Notes under the pieces: generated by a model
Database searches by the model: none
What the model was told of the DNA's origin: nothing
What the model saw: the letters and a program-made list of their open reading frames with translations, nothing else
Part shown: positions 43,026-51,009 of the stretch, piece after piece
How the letters are laid out: each line of letters begins with the position of its first letter
Position numbering within the stretch: the stretch's first letter is position 1
Translations under genes and position numbers: made by a program
NCBI GenBank assembly: GCA_965116175.1
Contig: OZ220490.1
Coordinates: 1,364,001 to 1,428,000, forward strand
DNA from: JACOND01 sp965116175
GTDB taxonomy: Bacteria > Bdellovibrionota > Bdellovibrionia > Bdellovibrionales > UBA1609
Length of the DNA: 64,000 nucleotides
Reading direction: 5' to 3'

Positions 43026-44510
43026 ATGCAACAAACTGCAAAAAATTTCTCAGAAAATAGTTTTCCTCCTTCTAACTCTCATTCTCACAAAAAGTTAACA
43101 AATTCCCTTGTAAACTTTTGTGAAAAAATGGGTTCTGTTTTTGAGGTTAAGGATTTCCTTCTCACTTTAAAAGCTCAAATTCCAAAAAAATTAAAGTCTG
43201 GAGAGTTAATTCTGTTCTATGAATCCAAACAAATAGGTCTTCGGAGGGCCTATGTTAAAGCCGGTCTTTTTTACGAACAGGAGGCAAAAAACAGATGGCC
43301 AAAGGTGGACAGTATCCAAATAAGTGAACGGGAACAAAACCTATATTTAGCCCATGAAACTGGTCGACCTTTTTCTAAAACACTTATTTTACCTTTAAAA
43401 AATACAGAATTTGAAGTTCCAGCCCTTCTCTTTATAGAGTTGAGTCATTCAGGAAAAGTTTTAGAACTGCTATCAGATTTTTTTAAAGAGCGAAGATTTA
43501 TTCTTAATCTTATTTTTAAAAGAGCGCTCTTAAATACAAGTTTTACAAGAATCCCTTACCTGTGGAGTCAACTTTTTACCCACTGGTGGGAGCCTTTAGC
43601 TATCCTGCAAAACTTTCAAGCTATCCGTATGAATGATTCTTTTAAAGATATTTTATCTGTATTTCCAAATTTTTTTAAACAGAAAAAACTGTCTGGACTG
43701 ACCGAGACAGGAAATAAAGTGTATCAAATGCATTACTACCCTATTTCTCAATTTAAAGACCTGGAACAAACTGGAATCTTATACTGCCAGGACATGACAA
43801 GACATTTCCATCTTAAAGAACAACTCTTTCAAAGTGAAAAGATGACTTCCATCTGCGAATTGGGAAAAAACATGGCTCACCAACTCAATAACCCTTTGAC
43901 AGGTGTGAGATCCATGACTCAGGTTTTATCCCAAAACCCGGATTTAAAGATTTTTAAGGAAGAGCTTAATGAAGTGGAAAAAGCTGTTCAGCGATCTCAA
44001 AAGATTATTGAAGGTCTTTTGTCTTTTTCACAAGCTCAAACAGGACAGGAATCCTGCAATTTGAATCAAGTTGTTAAAGACAGCCTTCCTTTACTGAAAA
44101 GCATGACAAAAGGTTTAAAACTTAAAATTGAACTTCATCAACAGGATTTAGAGGTTAAAGGAGATTTTTCTGTATTACAACAGGTGGCCTACAATCTTAT
44201 CCTCAATGCCTGTCAGGCTTTAAAAGAAAATAAAAACAACAGAGAAGGATGTATTCAAATCAGCGCAAACAAAGTATCTAAGAACAAGGCCTGTTTAAAA
44301 GTAAGAGATAACGGCCCTGGAATAGCAAAACAAAATCTGGAAAAAATATTTCAAGCCCTTTGGACTAGTAAGAAAAAAGGGCAGGGAACAGGTCTGGGTT
44401 TAGGGATTGCCAGGCGATTTGTAAGAGAATTGGGAGGGGATTTATTTGTTTCCAGTAAAGAGGATGAATTTGCTTGTTTTACCGTTTTACTCCCTCTAAG
44501 CAACCAATAA
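43026..44510 (+). CDS. cytoplasmic sensor histidine kinase (orphan)
   Basis: The 494-residue protein has no membrane helix. The N-terminal half (about 1-260) is a sensory region of unclear fold, perhaps GAF- and PAS-like. The H box is LGKNMAHQLNNPLTGVRSM near residue 283. The ATP-binding domain carries N (NLILNACQAL near 395), G1 (VRDNGPGIA) and G2 (GTGLGLGIARRF near 460) boxes. No receiver domain and no response regulator gene lie beside it, so its partner is elsewhere. spoVG follows after 70 bases and may be co-transcribed. Confidence 0.85.
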   Translation: MQQTAKNFSENSFPPSNSHSHKKLTNSLVNFCEKMGSVFEVKDFLLTLKAQIPKKLKSGELILFYESKQIGLRRAYVKAGLFYEQEAKNRWPKVDSIQISEREQNLYLAHETGRPFSKTLILPLKNTEFEVPALLFIELSHSGKVLELLSDFFKERRFILNLIFKRALLNTSFTRIPYLWSQLFTHWWEPLAILQNFQAIRMNDSFKDILSVFPNFFKQKKLSGLTETGNKVYQMHYYPISQFKDLEQTGILYCQDMTRHFHLKEQLFQSEKMTSICELGKNMAHQLNNPLTGVRSMTQVLSQNPDLKIFKEELNEVEKAVQRSQKIIEGLLSFSQAQTGQESCNLNQVVKDSLPLLKSMTKGLKLKIELHQQDLEVKGDFSVLQQVAYNLILNACQALKENKNNREGCIQISANKVSKNKACLKVRDNGPGIAKQNLEKIFQALWTSKKKGQGTGLGLGIARRFVRELGGDLFVSSKEDEFACFTVLLPLSNQ

Positions 44511-44580
44511 AAAAAAATAGGTTTTTAATCTGATTTAAGCCTATGATTGGACATTCCGATAAATACAAAAGAAGGTTATT

Positions 44581-44862
44581 ATGGAAATTACAGAAGTAAA
44601 AATTAATCTGATGCCGGGCCAGGATCCTTTAAAAGCCTTTGCCAGTATTATTTTTGACAACTGTTTTGTTGTTCACGATCTGCGTGTTATTAAAACTTCC
44701 GATAAAACTTTTGTGGCCATGCCCAGTAAAAAAATCAAAAGCGGTAACAGAGTGGGAGAATCCTATAAGGATATAGCTCATCCTATTAAACCGGAAATGA
44801 GAAAACTCATTGAAAAGGCTGTTCTTGATCAATATAAACAGACTGTCCAAAACATGAGTTAA
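44581..44862 (+). CDS. spoVG: SpoVG family regulator
   Basis: The 93-residue protein opens MEITEVKINLMPG and contains KAFASIIFDNCFVVHDLRVI and KTFVAMPSKK, then YKDIAHPI, the hallmark SpoVG sequence. SpoVG binds nucleic acids and acts as a global regulator in Firmicutes and spirochaetes; it is also common in delta-type lineages. AGAAGG precedes the ATG. Complete. Confidence 0.93.
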   Translation: MEITEVKINLMPGQDPLKAFASIIFDNCFVVHDLRVIKTSDKTFVAMPSKKIKSGNRVGESYKDIAHPIKPEMRKLIEKAVLDQYKQTVQNMS

Positions 44863-45206
44863 AGCTCCAGTCTAAAGTTTTTAAAAATATCACAACAAGC
44901 TGCCTCCTAACATTTAAGAATCAGTATGATATACTGGTCTTGTTTGAAATTTCCAGTTTCTATGTTTTTATTATATTGAATAAATATCCCCAATTATCCA
45001 AGTCAAAAATACACAGCAAAAATTTGTTATATTTCTCCTTTACAACAATCCCTGTTTGAAATTCTATTTTTTTTATTGATCCTATTTTGAAAATCATGGG
45101 TTGTCTAAAACCAAAAAATTATGCTATCTAAAAATGACTAAAAAGCCATTTATTTTGAAATTTCTTGATTTTTATAAAAAAATCATGGATATTCTTTTTA
45201 CTTTCA
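44863..45206. other. intergenic region with fragments of the dispersed repeat
   Basis: Contains ACTGGTCTTGTTTGAAATTT near 44933 and AATCCCTGTTTGAAATTCTA near 45047, which resemble ends of the dispersed palindromic repeat. No gene seen. A short open frame runs into the tRNA and is not real. Confidence 0.4.
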
Positions 45207-45281
45207 TGGGGTGTCGGCAAGTGGTAAGCCAACAGATTTTGGTTCTGTCATTCGCAGGTTCGAATCCTGCCACCCCATCCA
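45207..45281 (+). tRNA. tRNA-Gln (TTG)
   Basis: A 75-base cloverleaf with encoded CCA. Acceptor TGGGGTG/CACCCCA, anticodon arm ACAGA-TTTTGGT-TCTGT, T arm GCAGG-TTCGAAT-CCTGC. It marks the left border of the methylase accessory block, but I found no repeat of its 3' end on the right. Confidence 0.94.
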
Positions 45282-45501
45282 TTTGACCAACACGACTTTT
45301 CTATGTGAACCATAAAAACATTTCAGGAAATGTCGGGGCATTTCAAGTCTCCGAGTTTCTTGGTTAATCAGGCAACTGCCATTTCACTGTGTTTATATCT
45401 GAATATTTTCCAGTATTTTAATTTTATGCTACACAGAGCTACATATTATGCTACACGGATTTTTACTTGGTCAGGGGCTTATTTGGTAGATAAAAAAACA
45501 T

Positions 45502-46137
45502 ATGAGCAATGACTATTATGAAAAGTATCCTTCTATTAAACTTTTCCACTCTATTTTGAAAACTGCTCAAAAGAATTGTAAAACTCAAATAATTTAACAA
45601 TCTTTTGACCATAAATGTTTAATAGGTGTAAAAATAAATGGGATAAAACAAGGGTTTTATGGAAGAAATATTTATTATGTATTTGGAAGATATCCTAAAA
45701 ATCCAGACGGAGATGAATATCCTGTTCTTGATCTTGTTATTTGTCACGGTGATTTTCTTAATGTTGACCATGAATATATACATAAAAACAAAAGTGTAAA
45801 AGGTTTTGGCAGCTATGGGGATATTATGATTCGTGATAGAAAAATGTATGTTGTGCCAACCCCTTTTCATCTCGTTAAAAGCTTGGCTCATCAATGCACT
45901 CTTATTCTTCCAGCTAGCACACAAAAAAATAAAAATATCATATCTGTAGGTAAGTTAAGAAGAAAAGAAGCATCTGAATTAATAGTTGGTTATTCTTTTA
46001 ATTTAAAAACAAATCAAATTATCCCAAAAAAAATACCAAATTCAAATAAAGGCAAGGAACATATTTTTCAGGCATGGAGAGTAAAGGGTTCTTCCTCTCA
46101 GAAAGTTTCGTTAAATTCTTTTGAAAACAAAAAGTAA
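45502..46137 (+). pseudogene. gene of unknown function interrupted by a stop codon, upstream of the methylase
   Basis: One frame runs from ATG 45502 to the stop before 46138, broken only by TAA at 45595-45597. The first 31 codons (MSNDYYEKYPSIKLFHSILK...) and the remaining ~180 (GINGIKQ-like start, then FGRYPKNPDGDEYPVLDLVI, HGDFLNVDHEYIH, VVPTPFHLVKSLAHQCTLIL) read as one protein. I recognise no domain. It ends 23 bases before the methylase gene, and a restriction or accessory partner is possible. An alternative is that translation starts after the stop at a non-ATG codon. A sequencing error would also explain it. Confidence 0.55.
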
Positions 46138-46160
46138 GGCTTTGATAGAGGAAAATCAGC

Positions 46161-48236
46161 ATGCGACTTATTGAAACAGATAATTTCGAATTTGAATTTT
46201 TATCCCAGCTAGCTGAACGGGAAAGTTGGCGAAAAGAAATACATCGTCCTATTTATTATCTTCACAAATGGTGGGCGAAAAGATTAGGGTCTGTGTTTCG
46301 TGGCATTCTTTTAGGCAGTCTTCTTTCAGAAAAAGAAAAGCTATCTGATAATTTTTATTCCTTACATAATTTTTCAGATATTAGTGTTTTTGATCCATTT
46401 ATGGGTTCTGGTGTAACAATAGGGGAAGCTCACAAATTAGGTTTAACAGCTTTGGGAAGAGATATTAATCCAGTAGCTGTTGAATCTGTAAGGGTTGCTT
46501 TTGGCCCAATTAATAGAGAAAAAGTAGATTATGAGTTAGAAAATTTAAAACAAGAGGTAGGAGAAAAGATACTCAAACTGTATCGTTCTACTGATTCTAA
46601 CGGGTATCCTTGTGATGTATTGTACTACTTTTGGGTCATGCAGGCGAACTGTCCAAGATGTGATATACCTACTGATTTATTCTCTTCTTGGATAATTGCC
46701 AAAAATGCTTATCCTGATTTAAAACCTGAAGTACAAATTCTTTGCCCAGGTTGTGGCAATATATTTTCGGAAACAAAGAACAAAACAAAAGTTATTTGTC
46801 ATTCATGCAACTTACAATTTGCACCTAATGAGGGAAATACAAAGCACTCAAAAGTAGAATGTTCTGGCTGTCATAATATTTTCCCAATAATTTCCGCTTT
46901 TAGAAAAGATATAAAACCTAAATTTAGGCTTTATGGAAAACTTGTGCTCACAAAAGACGGAAAAAAAGAATATTTAAAAACCAATGAGAAAGATATAGCT
47001 GATTTTAATAAAGCTTCAGAAGTATTAAAAGCAGAACTTCAAAGAAAAACAATTATTTTACCTAAATTAAAATTAGAGAATGGATATAATACTAAACAAG
47101 CAATGAACTATGGTTTTGAAAAGTGGAAAGATTTCTTTAATGATAGACAATTGCTTGGTCTTGCTTGGCTTCACAATTCAATTACAAAAATAAAAGATAA
47201 AGATATCCGTGATCTTTTCCTATTAGCTTTTTCAAGCGCTCTTGAGTTTAACAATATATTTGCCTCTTATAAAGGTGAAGGTACAGGAGCGGTAAGACAT
47301 ATATTTTCTCATCATATCCTAAAGCCAGAAAGGAAGCCAATTGAAGCAAATATTTGGGGAACTCCTAAGAGTTCAGGATCATTTTTTAATTTATTTCAAA
47401 ATAGAATAAAAAGAGCTATATTATATCGTCAAAAACCAACTGAAATAAATCATATAAAAGGGTATAAAGCTTTGCAATGTTCATCTTCTTTTACTGAAAA
47501 AGTTGATATACAATGGCCAACAAAAAAAATATCTTTATCCAGAAAAGTTTATCTATCTTGTGGCAATTCTTCCACAAGCCATTTGCCAGACAATAGTGTT
47601 GATCTTGTAGTTACTGATCCCCCATTTTTTGATAATGTTCATTACTCGGAATTGGCTGACTTTTTTTACTCATGGCAACAGCTTGTTCCACGAGGATTTA
47701 TAAATGGAAATAAGACAACACGCTGTCCAATGGAAGAAGTTCAGGATTACGATTCCACTAATTTTACAAAAAAACTCCAAAGTGTTTTTCAAGAATGTCA
47801 CCGAGTTTTAAAAGATAATGGGATATTAATTTTTACTTATCATCATTCAAGAAGCGAAGGGTGGCAATCTGTTATAAAAGCTATTTTAGAATCTGGTTTT
47901 CTTGTTATAAATTCACATCCTGTAAAATCAGAAATGTCTGTTGCAACTCCTAAATCTCAAGCAAAAGAACCTATCCAGTTGGATATTATAATCGTATGTC
48001 GTAAAAACAGAAATCTCAAACGCGAGTCATCCATTGAAACAGCTTTGAGAATAGCAGAGTACAAAATAAATCGTCTTAACTTATCTGGTTTTTCTCTTTC
48101 CAGCAATGATAAAAAGATAATAAGATACGGGCAACTTTTAACTGTTCTACAATTTGAAAAAGAGATTCCTATGCTTTATAACCTCTTAGAAAGGGAGGAA
48201 GAAAGTAAAGATATTCAAACTTCTTTGCAGTTATAG
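46161..48236 (+). CDS. Zn-ribbon DNA adenine methylase (COG1743/DUF1156-like)
   Basis: The 691-residue N6-adenine methyltransferase belongs to a large, uncommon class. The N-terminal region has RPIYYLHKWWAKRLGSVFR and motif I as VFDPFMGSGVTIGEAHKLG near residue 75. Two zinc-binding clusters lie in the middle (CPRC...CPGC near 162-195; CHSC...CSGC near 210-235). GEGTGAVRHIFSHHIL follows near 372, and motif IV is VVTDPPFFDNVHYSELADFFYSW near 488. Related enzymes occur in defence loci with helicase/nuclease partners; none is intact here, only the broken gene upstream. It may act as a solitary methylase. Confidence 0.82.
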   Translation: MRLIETDNFEFEFLSQLAERESWRKEIHRPIYYLHKWWAKRLGSVFRGILLGSLLSEKEKLSDNFYSLHNFSDISVFDPFMGSGVTIGEAHKLGLTALGRDINPVAVESVRVAFGPINREKVDYELENLKQEVGEKILKLYRSTDSNGYPCDVLYYFWVMQANCPRCDIPTDLFSSWIIAKNAYPDLKPEVQILCPGCGNIFSETKNKTKVICHSCNLQFAPNEGNTKHSKVECSGCHNIFPIISAFRKDIKPKFRLYGKLVLTKDGKKEYLKTNEKDIADFNKASEVLKAELQRKTIILPKLKLENGYNTKQAMNYGFEKWKDFFNDRQLLGLAWLHNSITKIKDKDIRDLFLLAFSSALEFNNIFASYKGEGTGAVRHIFSHHILKPERKPIEANIWGTPKSSGSFFNLFQNRIKRAILYRQKPTEINHIKGYKALQCSSSFTEKVDIQWPTKKISLSRKVYLSCGNSSTSHLPDNSVDLVVTDPPFFDNVHYSELADFFYSWQQLVPRGFINGNKTTRCPMEEVQDYDSTNFTKKLQSVFQECHRVLKDNGILIFTYHHSRSEGWQSVIKAILESGFLVINSHPVKSEMSVATPKSQAKEPIQLDIIIVCRKNRNLKRESSIETALRIAEYKINRLNLSGFSLSSNDKKIIRYGQLLTVLQFEKEIPMLYNLLEREEESKDIQTSLQL

Positions 48237-48355
48237 TGTGTTCTTTATAGAGGTTATAATAATGTGGCTCCTCATTCTGGATTGGGTATGAAAAGCCCTG
48301 CAAAATACAGGAATTGATGGATCGAGTTGTATAGTTGAATTGGGGGTCAGAACAA
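48236..48355 (+). mobile_element. IS3-type element remnant (second copy)
   Basis: Encodes YNNVAPHSGLGMKSPAKYRN-stop and then GATGGATCGAGTTGTATAGT, matching the fragment at 12.8 kb (~90% by eye over the shared stretch). It is joined to the 3' part of the small exported-protein gene on the minus strand. Confidence 0.7.
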
Positions 48356-48645
48356 TTTCTATTATTTTTTTTACTACAAACCACAGGATAATCATATATA
48401 ACAAACTTCACAGCTTCACTTTTTAAGTGCATATTAACAAGTTTTGCTTGAGACTCTATGGCATTATAAACACGCCTTTCAATATGATAAGTTATTGGAC
48501 CTTGATAAGACAAATAATGTACACCCTCTGAACGATCATAGCAGAATTTTTCATCTCCTTTAAATTTCTCAATAAGCTCTCTGTGTTCTTCATTCAATGC
48601 ATAGCTGTTTAAAGCAATACTGAAAACTAAAATCAAAAACCTCAC
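48340..48645 (-). CDS. small exported protein, 3' end replaced by IS sequence
   Basis: GTG at 48645 overlaps the TGA of the gene upstream (GTGA), indicating coupling. Signal peptide MRFLILVFSIALNSYALN, then EHRELIEKFKGDEKFCYDRSEGVHYLSYQ and two more Cys. The frame continues to 48169, but beyond about 48350 it runs antisense through the IS3 remnant, so the native C-terminus is lost. Family unknown. Confidence 0.55.
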
Positions 48646-48806
48646 TCTTTATCCTTGCAATAATCCTCAGCAGAAATTACCAAAGCAGTTTTATATTCGG
48701 AACAATCAATTTCATGCTCATACTCTGGCAATTCCAAATCTTCCAGCTCGCTCCACGTACTACATGAAAAAACAAAAAAGACTGCAATAACAAAAAATCC
48801 TTTCAT
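48642..48806 (-). CDS. very small lipoprotein (54 residues)
   Basis: ATG at 48806 with AGGAAA just upstream. MKGFFVIAVFFVFSCS is a lipoprotein signal with a Cys at the expected site. The mature peptide is acidic (WSELEDLELPEYEHEID) with two further Cys. The stop overlaps the next start by TGA/GTG. It is too short for most gene callers, but signal peptide, ribosome binding site and coupling agree. Confidence 0.6.
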   Translation of the reverse strand: MKGFFVIAVFFVFSCSTWSELEDLELPEYEHEIDCSEYKTALVISAEDYCKDKE

Positions 48807-48984
48807 TTTCCTATAAATCCAATTCTATATTTATAAACAGGACCTGAATGAATGACTATATCATGAACCTTTTTCTTTAACACATCCTTATAACCCCTAT
48901 GGTTTAATCAGCCACAATTTTGTCACTAAATCATTCCCTATATCTTTTGTTTTTTATTCACCATTATAAGGGATACAATAAAAT

Positions 48985-49227
48985 AGGTTCAAGACTATTT
49001 AAGCCTACTGTGATAGGTGTTAATTAGTTGAAATGACTATAAAAAATAAGTATTTTACCCGTTCCCGCCTTTCTGAGAAGAAATTTAGGGAAATTATTAA
49101 TCTCTTTTCAGCCGATCTGACAGCCTCTCAAATAGCTTTTTTGACACAAACAAACAGAAATACAATCAATAAAATTCTACACAGAAATTACAGAAATATA
49201 AAAAAATGTTATTTTGTAAATCAATGA
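48985..49227 (+). mobile_element. IS1595-type remnant with truncated transposase
   Basis: A worn terminal end (GGTTCAAGACTATTTAAGCC) and leader precede the ATG at 49033. The encoded ~58 residues (IKNKYFTRSRLSEKKFREIINLF..., then TASQIAF) match the HTH part of the intact transposase at 33.7-34.4 kb and then break off. The catalytic domain is missing. TATCATGAACC at 48859-48869 is another worn end. Confidence 0.7.
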
Positions 49228-49251
49228 CCATTAAGATAAAATAAATAGTCC

Positions 49252-50592
49252 CTAACCCTGTTTTTTCAATTCCAATAAAGCCTCTCTTAAAATATGAAAA
49301 GCCTGATCCAGATGTTTATCCTCCGCTACAGCCGGCAGCAAAAATCTAAGCCGTTTTATATCCCCCTGTCCGCAGGAAAAACAAAGCAATCCCTTTTGAA
49401 ACAAAATCTGCAACAGTTTGGAAACCTGTTCAGGGCGGCCTTCCAGAGGAGTCGCGCCTACCATTAAACCCCAACCCTCTATTTGCGACAGCAGAGATTT
49501 CTCCTCCAGTTTTTTCAATCTTGAAGTCCAGCCTGCATAAATTTGTTGAATCCTCCCCCCTTTACCCATATAAGGCTCAAGGATATTCAATAAGCTTAAA
49601 GCCGAATGAAAACTGGAACTGCTGGAGGCAAAGGTTCCTGAAACAAGGCCGGGTTTAGGGTTATACTCCTTTGTCCAGAGAGTGGCAGACATTTGAAAAG
49701 TTTTTCCAATAGTGCAAACATCAACATACTTTCCCAAACCCAAAGCTTCAAAAGCAAAAAACTTTCCGCTTCGGCAAAAAGTTTGTATCTCATCAAACCA
49801 AACAGCAATCCCTTTAGATTTACAAAAATCAAGCAGAGGAATAAAAAACTCAGGCTCAGCCCGAAAATAGCCTCCATCCCCCTGCATAAGCTCCAACATA
49901 AAGCAGGCAATATTCCCTTCCTCTTTATCCCAGAGCTTTTTTAAAACCAGTAAAGCCTCTGTAGGCTGATTGGGGCAAAAAGGAACTCTCAACACCTCAT
50001 CATAAGAAGGAAGCCCAGCTTTAACAGCGGGATTATCTGTAATTTCACTCATTAAAGTTGTTCTGCCGGCAAAAGCTCTCTCAAAAGCAAGAATCTTTCT
50101 GGCGCCTTTTCTTTTCTGACGAATCACTTTTAAAGCATTTTCATTAGCCATAGAGCCTGATGGACAAAACCAAGCCTGAGCTAAATTGGATTTTTTACCG
50201 GCAAGAAAAATAAGTTTTTCCAAAAGTTTTTTATAAATCTCTCCCATTTGCAAATGGCCCTGCATAACAGCATCCTCTAAAGCCCCTCTAAGAGAAGCTT
50301 TCATTAGCTCCGGATGAGAGTGTCCCAAAATATGAGGGCCGATACCGCATATAAAATCCAGCTTTACACTCCCATCAGCCAGTTGAACCAAAGGGCCATG
50401 CCCTAAACCAGAACTCAAATAGGGGTAAAATAAAGGACGCCCTCTCAACTCAGCAATGGATTTTAAAAGTTTATTAAATTGATCTTTTCTTTTTGGATCA
50501 GGGGGGAGAGGCTGAGTTAAAGCAAAAGATTGTTCTTTGACTTTATGAATTATATCATCTGCCAAAGACTCAAAAGAGGATCTGTTTAACAT
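49252..50592 (-). CDS. class III aminotransferase (PLP-dependent)
   Basis: The 446-residue fold-type I enzyme. LDFICGIGPHILGHSHPEL near residue 77, the cofactor-binding PSGSMANENALKVIRQ near 142, IAVWFDEIQTFCRSG near 265 with the conserved Asp, and IGKTFQMSAT near 295 with the likely Schiff-base Lys. Relatives include acetylornithine, 4-aminobutyrate and lysine epsilon aminotransferases. The specific substrate cannot be read from this; no arginine or lysine genes are adjacent. Complete and alone on its strand. Confidence 0.82.
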   Translation of the reverse strand: MLNRSSFESLADDIIHKVKEQSFALTQPLPPDPKRKDQFNKLLKSIAELRGRPLFYPYLSSGLGHGPLVQLADGSVKLDFICGIGPHILGHSHPELMKASLRGALEDAVMQGHLQMGEIYKKLLEKLIFLAGKKSNLAQAWFCPSGSMANENALKVIRQKRKGARKILAFERAFAGRTTLMSEITDNPAVKAGLPSYDEVLRVPFCPNQPTEALLVLKKLWDKEEGNIACFMLELMQGDGGYFRAEPEFFIPLLDFCKSKGIAVWFDEIQTFCRSGKFFAFEALGLGKYVDVCTIGKTFQMSATLWTKEYNPKPGLVSGTFASSSSSFHSALSLLNILEPYMGKGGRIQQIYAGWTSRLKKLEEKSLLSQIEGWGLMVGATPLEGRPEQVSKLLQILFQKGLLCFSCGQGDIKRLRFLLPAVAEDKHLDQAFHILREALLELKKQG

Positions 50593-50683
50593 AGGCTTTC
50601 CTTAATTTTTACAACTTTTGATTATATTTGAGATTTAAAGAATAATATATTAAATTATTAAAAATAAGGCTTAAAAATACAAC

Positions 50684-50903
50684 TATACCAATCCTGTTTG
50701 AATTTTGAGGTCTTTTGTTTGATAAAAATCAAACCTCCATTAGAGTAAGAAGGGGCAAAAGTTCAGACATACGTTTTGCCACAAAGCATCTTTCATCCGC
50801 TTTGTGTTCAAAGCCGAACTCACTTTTGACCCCCTTACTCTAATGGAGGCAGTGATAGACTTTTTTATTTTTAAAGACCTCAAAATTCAAACAGGATTGG
50901 TAG
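50684..50903. repeat. MITE-like palindromic element, copy 2 (best preserved)
   Basis: Outer arms TATACCAATCCTGTTTGAAT... and the reverse complement at 50880-50903 pair over more than 20 bases (AATTTTGAGGTC included). Inner arms CCTCCATTAGAGTAAG/CTTACTCTAATGGAGG are a perfect 16-base pair, and ACAAAGC/GCTTTGT forms the centre. No open frame. The whole would fold into one long hairpin. It lies between the aminotransferase and tamB. Confidence 0.85.
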
Positions 50904-51009
50904 ACTTAAAAATCCCTGAAAAACTCTTAACTCTCAAATCAGGACAATAATAAAAACTTGTGTAAAATAACTGGAAATTTTGAATAAGCCTGCTATAAAA
51001 TTATATATA

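Noticed and set aside
45101..45286. Short plus-strand open frame overlapping tRNA-Gln
   Set aside because: It runs through the tRNA gene and has no ribosome binding site.
48169..48339. C-terminal part of the 158-residue exported protein frame
   Set aside because: This part is antisense to the IS3 remnant and the methylase end, so it is not native to the protein.
45207..49227. Integrative island with tRNA-Gln as attachment site
   Set aside because: I found no repeat of the tRNA-Gln 3' end on the right side and no integrase, so the border is not supported.
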